From an uncultured Oscillospiraceae bacterium (GTDB taxonomy: Bacteria > Bacillota > Clostridia > Oscillospirales > Oscillospiraceae): 64,000 nucleotides of DNA. Position numbers and translations under genes: made by a program. The first letter of the stretch is position 1, and every line of letters begins with the position of its first letter. The notes beneath the pieces were generated by a model. The model was not told the origin of the DNA, did no database searches, and saw only the letters and a list, made by a program, of their open reading frames with translations. This document shows, one piece after another, positions 7,523-14,998 of the stretch. The stretch spans positions 1 through 64,000 of the forward strand of contig CAJUOA010000005.1 in NCBI GenBank assembly GCA_910587785.1. The letters run 5' to 3'.

Positions 7523-9657
7523 CCGGGGTACTGCGGACGGCGGCGTCCCTGTCGCTGTCCGGATCGCTGGTCATCGCGGCGATCCTGCTCCTGCGGCCTC
7601 TGGTCCGGGGAAGAGTCAGCGCCCGGTGGCAGTACTACGTGTGGCTGGTAGCCCTGGCTCGTCTTCTGATGCCCGCTGCCCCGGAGGGGAGCCTGATGGG
7701 CACACTGTTCCGGGAGGCGCCGGCGTCCCCGGCGGTGGTGGAGTCCCTCCCCGGGCCGGGACCGGCGGAGAGCGGGACAGACCTGCCTGCCTCCCCGGCT
7801 CTGCCGGGGGCGGAGTCCGGTCCGGACCTGCCGGACGCGGCGCAGTGGCTGGCCACGGGGTGGCTTGCAGCGGCGCTGGTCCTGCTGGTGCGGAAGGCCA
7901 CCGCCTATCAGAGCTACGTCCGCTGTCTCCGGGCCGGAGGACGGGCGGTGGACGACCCGGCGGTGCTGGACGCCCTCGCCGCCCTGGGCAGGGAGGCCGG
8001 TGTGCGGCGTCCCGTGGAACTGCTGATATGCCCCCTGGCGGCGTCGCCGGTGCTCATCGGGTGGGTAAGGCCCTGTATCGTGCTCCCTTCGGAGGACCTG
8101 ACGGAGGAGGCGTTCCGCTGCACGGTCCTCCACGAGCTGACCCACTGCCGCCGGTGGGACGGGGCCTACAAATGGCTGGTGCAGGCCGCTGTGTGCCTCC
8201 ACTGGTTCAACCCCCTGGTCTGCCTCATGGCCCGGGAGATTGCCCGGGACTGTGAGCTGGCCTGCGACGAGGCGGTGGTGCTGGCCCTGGGGGAGGACGG
8301 GCGGCGCGCCTATGGTGACACCCTCCTCCGTGTCCTGGAGACCGGAGGGAAGCTCTCCGGCGTGGGGGCGTCGGTGACGCTGTGCGAGGACGGAAAATTG
8401 CTGAAAGAAAGGTTGGAAGCGATCATGAAGGTGAAAAGACAGACGAAGCGGACTGCCGCGCTGTCCCTGATGCTGGCTGGGGCGCTTTTGGCGGGAGCCA
8501 CGGCGGCGGGGGCCTACACCGGCCCCGCGAAAAAACAGACAGAGCCGGTCATCAACTCCGGCGCAAAGGAGGACATCAAGGAACGCGTCAAGTCCGCCGT
8601 CAAAGAGGATGCCAAGTCCAGCGCCAACGCCCAAGAGGCGGCGCGGGCCTACGAGCTGGAGAACCTGCCCCGGTTCGGCCGTGCTGTCGCGAAGCTGACA
8701 AGGCCGGAGCAGCTGGCGTGGCTGGAGACGTGTTATGACGATGGATATATCGCCTTTTTCGCCCAGGCGCTGAGCGCGGTGGAGGACAGCGAGATCATCG
8801 GCGCGATGGCGGAGCGGGCCTATCAGGACAAACAGATCTCCTTTTTCAGCATCCTGGCCGGCGAGCTGGACGAGGAGGAACTGGAGAGCTGGCTGGCCCG
8901 TGCTGAAGACGACAGGCGCACCAATTTCCAGATGGTGCTCCTGGACGCCCTGGACCGGGACTTTGAGCGGGAGGCGCTGGAGAAGAAGCTTGACCAGGAG
9001 CAGGACGCCGCATATGCCGCCGTGGGCGTCACCCGGGAGGGCAAGGACCGCTACTACAAGGGCGAACTGGTGAACATCTTCCTGGACCAGCAGGGCAAAG
9101 GGTACTATGTCCTGGACATGAACCCGGACGGCAAGGTGAATATCAAGATCGTCCGGGATGCGGACGATGGCGCCATCACCGGCGTGGCCTACCTGACTGC
9201 GGAGGAGAAAGCGCGTCTCTTCGGCAGCGGCGAGCCGGATAAGGACCAGGACGGCGGGGACGATTGGGACAAGGACTTTGACTGGGACGACGGCTGCGAA
9301 GGAGACGAAATTTATGCCGTGGAGCTGGAGAAGGTGGAGGGCGGAGAGACCGTGTTTCTCAACACCCTCCAGATGAAGGAGGGAGACCAGGTGCGTCTCG
9401 ACGTAGCGGCAGAGCGGGGGGAGTGCCTGTCGGTGGGCTTCGTAAAGCCCGGCAAGACCGGGATCACCTGCAACACCGTCACCAACTACCGCCAGGAGGA
9501 CGAGGAGCTGTGGGCTTCCGGGACCTTCACCTGGGGAGGAAACGTGGAACCGGGGACCTACCGCCTCTTCGTCCGCGCACCGGAGGGAGACCTCCAGGAC
9601 GTGGAGGGCGCTGTCACCATTTGCAGAGCCGATAGGACCGGCCGCCCTGAACAGTGA
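7519..9657 (+). CDS. BlaR1-like M56 membrane metallopeptidase with large extracellular domain (module 1)
   Basis: Sensor-transducer partner of the preceding BlaI. N-terminal membrane helices (about 10-30, 38-52, 108-125), then the M56 zinc protease with HELTH at 205-209 and CELACDEAVV downstream (Glu ligand). A further helix follows near 312-330 (ALSLMLAGALLAGATAAGA), and then ~380 residues outside the cell. That exterior part is not a penicillin-binding domain: it has a helical repeat-like stretch (~370-510), a very acidic segment near 575-597 rich in Asp/Trp, and a beta-rich C-terminal sensor. The ligand is unknown. Translationally coupled to the repressor. Confidence 0.88.
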   Translation: MTGVLRTAASLSLSGSLVIAAILLLRPLVRGRVSARWQYYVWLVALARLLMPAAPEGSLMGTLFREAPASPAVVESLPGPGPAESGTDLPASPALPGAESGPDLPDAAQWLATGWLAAALVLLVRKATAYQSYVRCLRAGGRAVDDPAVLDALAALGREAGVRRPVELLICPLAASPVLIGWVRPCIVLPSEDLTEEAFRCTVLHELTHCRRWDGAYKWLVQAAVCLHWFNPLVCLMAREIARDCELACDEAVVLALGEDGRRAYGDTLLRVLETGGKLSGVGASVTLCEDGKLLKERLEAIMKVKRQTKRTAALSLMLAGALLAGATAAGAYTGPAKKQTEPVINSGAKEDIKERVKSAVKEDAKSSANAQEAARAYELENLPRFGRAVAKLTRPEQLAWLETCYDDGYIAFFAQALSAVEDSEIIGAMAERAYQDKQISFFSILAGELDEEELESWLARAEDDRRTNFQMVLLDALDRDFEREALEKKLDQEQDAAYAAVGVTREGKDRYYKGELVNIFLDQQGKGYYVLDMNPDGKVNIKIVRDADDGAITGVAYLTAEEKARLFGSGEPDKDQDGGDDWDKDFDWDDGCEGDEIYAVELEKVEGGETVFLNTLQMKEGDQVRLDVAAERGECLSVGFVKPGKTGITCNTVTNYRQEDEELWASGTFTWGGNVEPGTYRLFVRAPEGDLQDVEGAVTICRADRTGRPEQ

Positions 9658-9690
9658 TTTCATAGGACAGAAAGAGGGAGGGGCCGCGTA

Positions 9691-10317
9691 TCACGGCTCC
9701 TCCCATTCGTCCACCAAGTGCATAATGCTGACCTCGAAGGCGGTGCGCTCCTGGGGCTGACCGTCCACGACCTTGGTGTAGGCCCGGCTCTGGACCCGGC
9801 CCTCCAGGCTCAGCGTCTCCCCCACGTCCATGCGGCCCGTGAGCATGGCTACCTGTCCCCAGGCGATGCAGGGCAGGTAGTCCGCCCTGCCGTAGCGCCG
9901 GTTCACCGCCAGCATCATGTCGGAGATGCACCGGCCCAGGGGCGTGCGGCGGAGGATGGGCGGCTTGCAGATGACGCCCTGCAGTTCGATCATGTTCAGG
10001 TCCTCCCCCTCCTCCGCCGGGAGAAGGGTCCGGGCAAAGACGGAGATGACCAGCTTACTGCCGGTGCCGCTCTTGTTGTTGAAGGAGCGCAGCTGCCCCT
10101 CCAGACTGAGCCGCCGGTCCTCCAGGGGGAGCAGGCCCTCCAGCTGCTCCCCGGTGGCGATGACATGCAGGGTGTCCGCCTGCCCGCTGAGCCGCCGGAC
10201 GGCAAAGGGGAAGCGGTAGAACCGCTGTCCGTGGTTCTCGTGGGAAAATTGGGGTTCTCCGGCGGCGGTCCCCCGCAGCCGGACCAGATTGCGTGTTTCC
10301 TCCATATGTACGTTCAC
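9691..10317 (-). CDS. Single-stranded DNA-binding-like protein with two OB folds
   Basis: A 208-residue cytosolic protein with two successive OB-fold segments: residues ~8-95 (RLRGTAAGEPQFSHE, FYRFPFAVRRLSGQADTL, LEGQLRSFNN) and ~105-200 (MIELQGVICKPPILR, CISDMMLAVNR, LPCIAWGQVAMLTG, SLEGRVQSRAYTKVV). Bacterial SSB normally has one OB fold and an acidic tail ending DDIPF. This one has two folds and ends DEWEEP, so it is an SSB-related protein rather than the housekeeping SSB. It stands alone, converging on the M56 gene. Confidence 0.8.
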   Translation of the reverse strand: MNVHMEETRNLVRLRGTAAGEPQFSHENHGQRFYRFPFAVRRLSGQADTLHVIATGEQLEGLLPLEDRRLSLEGQLRSFNNKSGTGSKLVISVFARTLLPAEEGEDLNMIELQGVICKPPILRRTPLGRCISDMMLAVNRRYGRADYLPCIAWGQVAMLTGRMDVGETLSLEGRVQSRAYTKVVDGQPQERTAFEVSIMHLVDEWEEP

Positions 10318-10400
10318 CTCATTGGTAGTCCGGCCCGTGGGACCGGCTGACCGTACAGCCTATGCGGCGGGAGGCGGGGATATGACAGAGGGGGGGCGCG

Positions 10401-10429
10401 TTGACACGCAAAATGGATGGTGGTATACT
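10401..10429 (+). promoter_or_regulatory. Consensus sigma-A promoter
   Basis: TTGACA (10401-10406), 17-base spacer, TATACT (10424-10429), with an expected start near 10436. It drives the 40-codon ORF and probably the Nudix gene. Confidence 0.8.
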
Positions 10430-10467
10430 TGATATAGGCGATCAGGGACACCGGGAGGGGGGACGCT

Positions 10468-10590
10468 ATGTGCGAAGATGCTGCGGCGTGGATCAGCCGG
10501 ACGCTCCCGGACGGCTGGTACAAGGCGAAAGGCCTTTGGTACGTCTATTACATCAACGCCCTGGCTGAGTGCGGCCTGGGGGAGGCCTGA
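10468..10590 (+). CDS. Small hypothetical protein, 40 residues
   Basis: Starts ATG at 10468 behind a GGGAGGGGGG ribosome site, in the leader of a near-consensus promoter. The product reads MCEDAAAWISRTLPDGWYKA and ends NALAECGLGEA, with an aromatic centre (WYKAKGLWYVYYIN). No known family recognised. It lies 33 bases before the Nudix gene and may be co-transcribed or act as a leader peptide. Support is promoter, ribosome site and codon usage only. Confidence 0.5.
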   Translation: MCEDAAAWISRTLPDGWYKAKGLWYVYYINALAECGLGEA

Positions 10591-10623
10591 CGGGCAGAAC
10601 ATCAGACATATGGAGGCAGCGCT

Positions 10624-11244
10624 ATGAATCGAAACGAGAAATGGCTCCAGTGGGCGGTAGAACTGCAAAGCCTCGCCCAGGCGGGGCTCACCTACGGCAA
10701 AGACGCCTACGACCTGGAGCGCTACCAGCGGATCAGGGAGATCGCGGCGGAGATTATTTCCCACATGGCGGACATCCCCGTGGAAACAGTCACGGGCCTT
10801 TTCTGCAGCGAGAGCGGCTATCAGACTCCAAAGCTGGATACCCGCGCGGCCATCTTCCAGGAGGGGAAGATCCTCCTTGTCCGGGAGAACGACGGCCGCT
10901 GGTCCCTCCCCGGGGGCTGGTGCGAGGTGAACCTCTCTGTCGGAGAGAACACCGTCAAAGAGGTGAAGGAGGAGGCGGGCCTGGACGTGACCGCCGGACG
11001 GATCATCGCCGTCCAGGACCGGGCGAAGCACAACCTCCCCGTCTACGCCTACGGCGTCTGCAAGGTGTTCGTCCAGTGCACGGCGACCGGCGGGAAGTTC
11101 GAGAAAAATATCGAAACGACAGAGTGCCGCTATTTTTCCCCAGACGAATTGCCGGAGCTCGCGGAAGAGAAGAACACCTCAGAGCAGATCAAGCTGTGCT
11201 TTGCGGCGTACCACTCAGATGATTGGGAGGCGCAGTTCGATTAG
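10624..11244 (+). CDS. Nudix hydrolase with N-terminal Nudix-associated domain
   Basis: Cytosolic pyrophosphohydrolase acting on a nucleoside-diphosphate-linked substrate (ADP-ribose and NADH-type are possible; the substrate cannot be told). Residues 1-65 form the helical 'Nudix N-terminal' domain (WLQWAVELQSLAQAGLTYGK). The Nudix box lies at about 98-120: GGWCEVNLSVGENTVKEVKE then EAGL, matching Gx5Ex7REUxEExGU except that Lys replaces the usual Arg. 206 residues, normal for this subgroup. GGAGGC ribosome site, start 10624. Confidence 0.9.
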   Translation: MNRNEKWLQWAVELQSLAQAGLTYGKDAYDLERYQRIREIAAEIISHMADIPVETVTGLFCSESGYQTPKLDTRAAIFQEGKILLVRENDGRWSLPGGWCEVNLSVGENTVKEVKEEAGLDVTAGRIIAVQDRAKHNLPVYAYGVCKVFVQCTATGGKFEKNIETTECRYFSPDELPELAEEKNTSEQIKLCFAAYHSDDWEAQFD

Positions 11245-11252
11245 AACATGCA

Positions 11253-11283
11253 GGCGGCCCCGGCAGTAGCCGGGGCCGCCTTA
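11253..11283 (+). terminator. Terminator hairpin between convergent Nudix and ribU genes
   Basis: 12-bp perfect stem GGCGGCCCCGGC (11253-11264) with GCCGGGGCCGCC (11269-11280), AGTA loop, followed by TTA. It has little T-tract and could serve both directions. Confidence 0.7.
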
Positions 11284-11288
11284 CGCGC

Positions 11289-11918
11289 CTAATCGTGCAG
11301 GAGCCGGGAGAGGGGCTTATAGATGAGGAACGCCAGAGCCATGTCCAGCAGGCCCTTGAGGAGGGTGAAGGGGGCGTTGAAGATTACGAGGCACGCCAGC
11401 AGGCCGTCCACCGAGGGGATGAGGGCCTGATACATGCCGATGATGGTGTCCAGGGGCATGAAGGTGGTGTAGAAGGGGTAGGAGATGAAGTAGTTGATGG
11501 GGACGCTGCAAACGGCCATCACCGCCGCGCCGATCAGGGAGCCTGCGAGGGCCCCGGACCGGGTCCTCCTGCGCTTGTAGATCAGCCCCGCCGGGACCAC
11601 GAAGCAGATGCCCAGCAGGAAGTTGCACAGCTCGCCCACCCCCTGGGTGGAGCTCATGGTCAGGTTCACCAGGTTCTTCACCAGGCACACCGCCGCGCCG
11701 CTGGCCGGACCCAGGGCGAAGGCCGCCAGCAGGGCGGGGAGCTCTGAGAAGTCCATCTTCACGAAGGGCGGGATGAGGAAGGGGATGGGGAAGTCCAGGG
11801 CCATGAGCACCGTGGCCGCCGCCGAGAGCATGGCGGTGACGGCCAAGGCGCGGACCCTGCGGGAGGCTGCGCCGCGGGAGGCGGCAGGGGTCTGGGGGAC
11901 GACTTGCTTTGTAGACAT
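11289..11918 (-). CDS. ribU: Riboflavin ECF transporter substrate-binding subunit RibU
   Basis: Membrane S-component that binds riboflavin and joins the shared ECF energising module (not in this window). 209 residues with about six hydrophobic segments and the RibU-type first half: LAVTAMLSAAATVLMALDF, then FLIPPFVKMDFSELPALLAAF, GPASGAAVCLVKNLVNL. An FMN riboswitch in its own leader fixes the assignment and indicates repression when FMN is plentiful. Start ATG 11918 follows a TAAAGGAG ribosome site. Confidence 0.95.
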   Translation of the reverse strand: MSTKQVVPQTPAASRGAASRRVRALAVTAMLSAAATVLMALDFPIPFLIPPFVKMDFSELPALLAAFALGPASGAAVCLVKNLVNLTMSSTQGVGELCNFLLGICFVVPAGLIYKRRRTRSGALAGSLIGAAVMAVCSVPINYFISYPFYTTFMPLDTIIGMYQALIPSVDGLLACLVIFNAPFTLLKGLLDMALAFLIYKPLSRLLHD

Positions 11919-12003
11919 AAAAATACACTCCTTTACGGAAATTCTCCCGAAGACGCATCATCCCCGGAGTACTGCCGCAAAAGAGCACAAAACGCCCCGC
12001 GCG

Positions 12004-12131
12004 CATCTTCTTCCATCCAGACTGTCACTGTCGGTACCGGATTCACACCGGTTCAACGCTTTCGCGGTCGCGGACTCGTGCCCCGAGGGGCCCTCACCGC
12101 CGGTGGGGACTTGCACCCCGCCCTGAAGATG
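12004..12131 (-). ncRNA. FMN riboswitch (RFN element) controlling ribU
   Basis: Read on the minus strand the leader contains the invariant RFN blocks: AGGGCGGGGTGCAAGTCC, CACCGGCGGT, GAGTCCGCGACC, GGTGTGAATCCGGTACCGAC and AGTCTGGATGG. The closing helix P1 is CATCTTC with GAAGATG at the two ends (plus 12125-12131 and 12004-12010). A downstream segment, plus 11949-11956, can pair with the 3' strand of P1 and may form the competing helix of the expression platform. Confidence 0.97.
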
Positions 12132-12151
12132 AACGATTCGGTTGTGCCCCC

Positions 12152-12180
12152 ATTATACGCGGGGCGGGGGAGAATTGCAA
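12152..12180 (-). promoter_or_regulatory. Promoter of the ribU riboswitch transcript
   Basis: On the minus strand: TTGCAA (plus 12175-12180), 17-base spacer, TATAAT (plus 12152-12157). Transcription would begin just upstream of the riboswitch. Confidence 0.8.
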
Positions 12181-12203
12181 GCATTTTTTTCGGAGGGCCG
12201 GTC

Positions 12204-12232
12204 TTTACAAATCAGAATTTTTGTTCTATAAT
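12204..12232 (+). promoter_or_regulatory. Promoter of the SLOG-family gene
   Basis: TTTACA (12204-12209), 17-base spacer, TATAAT (12227-12232), divergent from the ribU promoter. AAAGGGAGG ribosome site follows. Confidence 0.75.
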
Positions 12233-12265
12233 AGCGGCAGACCATGATAAAGGGAGGATGGACCC

Positions 12266-12772
12266 ATGAGGGGGAGACCCTACACCTGCTGTTTCACCGG
12301 CCACAGGCCGGAAAAACTGCCCTGGGGAGACGACGAGACAGACGGGCGCTGTGCCGCGCTGAAAAAGAAGCTGCAAGACGCGGTGGAGGCGGCCTACGAC
12401 GAGGGGATGCGCCATTTCATCTGCGGCATGGCCCGGGGGTGCGACCTGTATTTTGCCGAGGCGGTGCTGTCCCTGCGGGAAGCCCGGGGGGACGTCTCCC
12501 TGGAGGCGGCGGTGCCCTGCCCCTCCCAGGCGAACAGCTGGCCCCGTGCGGATCAGGTCCGGCGGCGGCGCATCCTGGCCGCCTGCGACCTGGAGACCCT
12601 GGTCCAGGATCACTACTCCCCCGGCTGTATGAGCCGGCGCAACCGCTACATGGTGGACCACAGCGCCATGGTCATCGCCGTCTACGACGGCGCCCCCGGC
12701 GGCACCCGGCAGACCCTGGAGTATGCCATCCGGCAGAGCGTCCCCTTTGTGGACATCCGGCCGGAGGAGTGA
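12266..12772 (+). CDS. SLOG-family protein (DUF1273/YpsA-like)
   Basis: A 168-residue Rossmann-like protein of the SLOG superfamily. Visible motifs: CCFTGHRPEKLPWG at the N-terminus, FICGMARGCDLYFAEAVL (the GxxxGxD-type nucleotide or ligand loop), RNRYMVDHSAMVIAVYDG and GGTRQTLEYA. B. subtilis YpsA belongs to the same family and affects cell division when overproduced, but the biochemical role is unsettled; binding of a nucleotide-derived ligand is inferred from the superfamily. It precedes the MazG-like gene by 41 bases and probably shares its transcript. Confidence 0.85.
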   Translation: MRGRPYTCCFTGHRPEKLPWGDDETDGRCAALKKKLQDAVEAAYDEGMRHFICGMARGCDLYFAEAVLSLREARGDVSLEAAVPCPSQANSWPRADQVRRRRILAACDLETLVQDHYSPGCMSRRNRYMVDHSAMVIAVYDGAPGGTRQTLEYAIRQSVPFVDIRPEE

Positions 12773-12813
12773 GGCCGTGCCGGAAAAACGTTTTGCGAAG
12801 GAGCGTACGGACG

Positions 12814-13137
12814 ATGGATTTTTCGATGAATGAGATGCTGGATATGCAGAGGCAGTTACAGGAGAAGTACAAGGGCCGGTGGGAGCCCATCTCCCCTCCC
12901 GTCGGGAAGAACAAGCTGCTATGGATGATCGGGGAGCTCGGCGAGGTTATCGACGTGGTGAAGAAAAACGGAGACCAGAGCGCGGCGGAGCCGGGGCCCA
13001 TCAGGGACCATCTGGTCGAGGAATTGGCCGATGTCCTCATGTACTACAACGACATCCTGTTGTGCTATGGGATCACGGCGGAGGAGCTTCGCAGTGCGTA
13101 TACCGCAAAATTTCAGAAGAATCTGGACCGTTGGTAA
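12814..13137 (+). CDS. MazG-like nucleotide pyrophosphohydrolase-fold protein
   Basis: A 107-residue all-alpha NTP-PPase fold protein. The acidic helix motifs that bind Mg2+ are present: MIGELGEVIDVVKKNG and HLVEELADVLMYYNDIL (ExxE...ExxD pattern). Such proteins hydrolyse (d)NTPs to monophosphate and PPi or act as housecleaning factors; the substrate is not known here. Start ATG at 12814 is placed by the GAAGGAG ribosome site at 12797. Ends in a shared bidirectional terminator. Confidence 0.82.
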   Translation: MDFSMNEMLDMQRQLQEKYKGRWEPISPPVGKNKLLWMIGELGEVIDVVKKNGDQSAAEPGPIRDHLVEELADVLMYYNDILLCYGITAEELRSAYTAKFQKNLDRW

Positions 13138-13140
13138 GAC

Positions 13141-13174
13141 AAGAGCCCCGTCCCGGGGAGGGGACGGGGCTCTT
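13141..13174. terminator. Bidirectional terminator (MazG-like / MATE)
   Basis: 14-bp perfect stem AAGAGCCCCGTCCC (13141-13154) with GGGACGGGGCTCTT (13161-13174). Two convergent genes end within 40 bases on either side. Confidence 0.85.
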
Positions 13175-13178
13175 GCTG

Positions 13179-14549
13179 CTACCCCAGCTTCACGGCGGCC
13201 GCCCTGCGCCGCTGGGGACGGGGGCGGGTCAGGCGCCTGTGGCACCAGAAGTAGGCGGGGACCAGGAACAGGTCCGCCAGGACCCACGCCGCCGGAGAGG
13301 CAAAGGCGGCGGCGGTGAAGCCGAAGGAGGGAACCAGCAGTGCCACGGCCCACCGGCCCACCATCTCCAGCACCCCGGCCAGCACTGCCAGAGGGGAGAA
13401 GCCCATGCCCTGGATCAGGAAGCGGAAGATGTTCACCAGGGACAGGAGGAAGTAGAAGGCGGCGTTGATGGTGAGGTACTCCTTGGCCAGGGGCAGGAGT
13501 TCCCCGGCGCTGTCCGCGCTGAGGAAAAGCATGTTCATGGGCCCGGAGAAGAGGAGCACCGCGCCGAAGCTCAGCGCCGCGTACCCCGCCCCCAGCAGGA
13601 CGCAGGCGCGCAGTCCCTCGTGGAGCCGGTCCCACTTTCTCGCCCCCACGTTCTGCCCGCCGTAGGTGGCCATGGTGCACCCCATGGCGTCAAAGGGGCA
13701 GGCTAAGACGCCGGTCACCCGCCCGGCGGCGGTGACCGCCCCCACGTAGGCGGTGCCCAGGCTGTTGACAGCGCTCTGGATCATGACGCTGCCGATGGCG
13801 GTGATGGAGTACTGGAGGCCCATGGGCAGGCCCATGAGGCACAGCTCCCCCATCCGCCGCCGCTCCGGACGCCAGTCGGAGCGCTCCATCTTCAGCACCG
13901 GGAACCCCCGCCGCATCCGAAGGAGGCATCCCGCTCCCGCCAGCACCTGGGAGAGCACCGTGGCCAGGGCCGCGCCGAATACGTCCAGGTGGAACACCAG
14001 GATGAACACCACGTCCAGCACGATGTTCACCAGGGACGCCGCCACCTGCCAGAGCACCGGCGTGCGGCTGTCCCCCAGGGAGCGGAGGACGGCGGCGGTG
14101 AAGTTGTAGAGGAAGATGGCCGGAAGGCCGGCGAAGATGGTGACGATGTAGCGGTAGGCCCGCTGGTAGATGTCCGCCGGGGTGTGCATGGCGGTGAGGA
14201 TGGCGGGGCAGAGGGCCACCGTAGCGATGGTCAGCACCGTCCCAAAGGCCGCGCACAGCCAGACGCCGCCGGTGACGTACCGGCGCAGCTCCTTCTCGTC
14301 GCCTGCGCCGAACTGCTGGGCCGCCGGGATGGCAAAGCCGGAGCAGATGCCGCAGCAGAAGCCCACCACCAGGAAGTTCACCGCCCCCGTGGAGCCCACC
14401 GCCGCCAGGGCCGCGCCGCCCAGGATCTTGCCGACGATGGCGGTGTCGATGACGCTGTAGAGCTGCTGGAAGAGATAGCCGAGGAGGACCGGGATGCCGA
14501 AGCCCAGGAGCAGTCCCATGGGGCGGCCCCGGGTCAAATCTTTTGTCAT
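13179..14549 (-). CDS. MATE-family multidrug/cation antiporter
   Basis: Inner-membrane efflux protein of 456 residues with 12 predicted hydrophobic helices in two MatE halves (starting TRGRPMGLLLGFGIPVLLGY and RMGELCLMGLPMGLQYSITA). The conserved FQQLYSVIDTAIVGKILG stretch typical of the family's first helices is present. Uses a Na+ or H+ gradient to expel organic cations; substrate unknown. The C-terminus is Arg-rich. Monocistronic, with its own upstream region facing the small-RNA gene. Confidence 0.92.
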   Translation of the reverse strand: MTKDLTRGRPMGLLLGFGIPVLLGYLFQQLYSVIDTAIVGKILGGAALAAVGSTGAVNFLVVGFCCGICSGFAIPAAQQFGAGDEKELRRYVTGGVWLCAAFGTVLTIATVALCPAILTAMHTPADIYQRAYRYIVTIFAGLPAIFLYNFTAAVLRSLGDSRTPVLWQVAASLVNIVLDVVFILVFHLDVFGAALATVLSQVLAGAGCLLRMRRGFPVLKMERSDWRPERRRMGELCLMGLPMGLQYSITAIGSVMIQSAVNSLGTAYVGAVTAAGRVTGVLACPFDAMGCTMATYGGQNVGARKWDRLHEGLRACVLLGAGYAALSFGAVLLFSGPMNMLFLSADSAGELLPLAKEYLTINAAFYFLLSLVNIFRFLIQGMGFSPLAVLAGVLEMVGRWAVALLVPSFGFTAAAFASPAAWVLADLFLVPAYFWCHRRLTRPRPQRRRAAAVKLG

Positions 14550-14719
14550 AACGTATTACCTCGCGAAAGTATGATGAGGTCCTCGTGGGACCTTCCGCTG
14601 ATTTTAGCGGTTTTGTCTGAAAAATCAATTGATGTTCTGTACGAAAAATCCGGGAATTTTTTCCAAAATTTCTGCTGGACCAAGGGCTCTCCCACAGGGG
14701 GCAAAAGAAAAATTACCTA

Positions 14720-14748
14720 TTGCCGAATCGCGCCCGCTGTGGTATGAT
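14720..14748 (+). promoter_or_regulatory. Promoter of the predicted small RNA
   Basis: TTGCCG (14720-14725), 17-base spacer, TATGAT (14743-14748). The expected start is near 14755, directly before the first hairpin. Confidence 0.7.
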
Positions 14749-14754
14749 ATGTGC

Positions 14755-14880
14755 AGAAGCTTGCTCCCTGAAGGGTGTGGGGAGCAAATTCAACGGGGCC
14801 TGCCGCCGTCTTAACTAGCCGGAGAAGGTGGACAGGCCCCGCGAAAGCCCCGCTGTTTCCGGCGGGGCTTTCGCGCGTCT
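14755..14880 (+). ncRNA. Predicted structured small RNA of unknown family
   Basis: No open frame fits, but three perfect hairpins follow the promoter in order. They are TTGCTCCC/GGGAGCAA (14761-14768 with 14780-14787), GGGGCCTG/CAGGCCCC (14795-14802 with 14833-14840, a 30-base loop holding TTAACTAGCCGGAGAAGG), and a 14-bp hairpin 14840-14853 with 14862-14875 that ends in a CTTT-containing arm and could terminate. A separate promoter for the next gene starts at 14911, so this is likely a free-standing RNA of about 120 nt rather than a leader. I do not recognise an Rfam family. Confidence 0.55.
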
Positions 14881-14910
14881 GGATAAGGGCGGGTTTCCCC
14901 GCTTTTGCGG

Positions 14911-14939
14911 TTGACAGCGCCGGAAAACCGTGCTATTGT
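14911..14939 (+). promoter_or_regulatory. Promoter of the DsbA-like gene
   Basis: TTGACA (14911-14916), 17-base spacer, TATTGT (14934-14939), followed by an AGAGAGGAG ribosome site before the start at 14999. Confidence 0.75.
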
Positions 14940-14998
14940 AAAAAACAGAAGTTGACCCAGCCAGCCGCGGCGCCGCCGCAGAAAGAGAGGAGAACGGC

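Noticed and set aside
7411..9663. 750-codon minus-strand frame
   Set aside because: Shadow of the M56 gene of module 1; no family features.
12244..12813. Upstream extension of the MazG-like frame to 12244
   Set aside because: Overlaps the SLOG gene entirely in another frame; the ATG at 12814 has a proper ribosome site.
14755..14880. T-box or known riboswitch leader for the DsbA-like gene
   Set aside because: No T-box motif or riboswitch core recognised, and a separate promoter follows at 14911.
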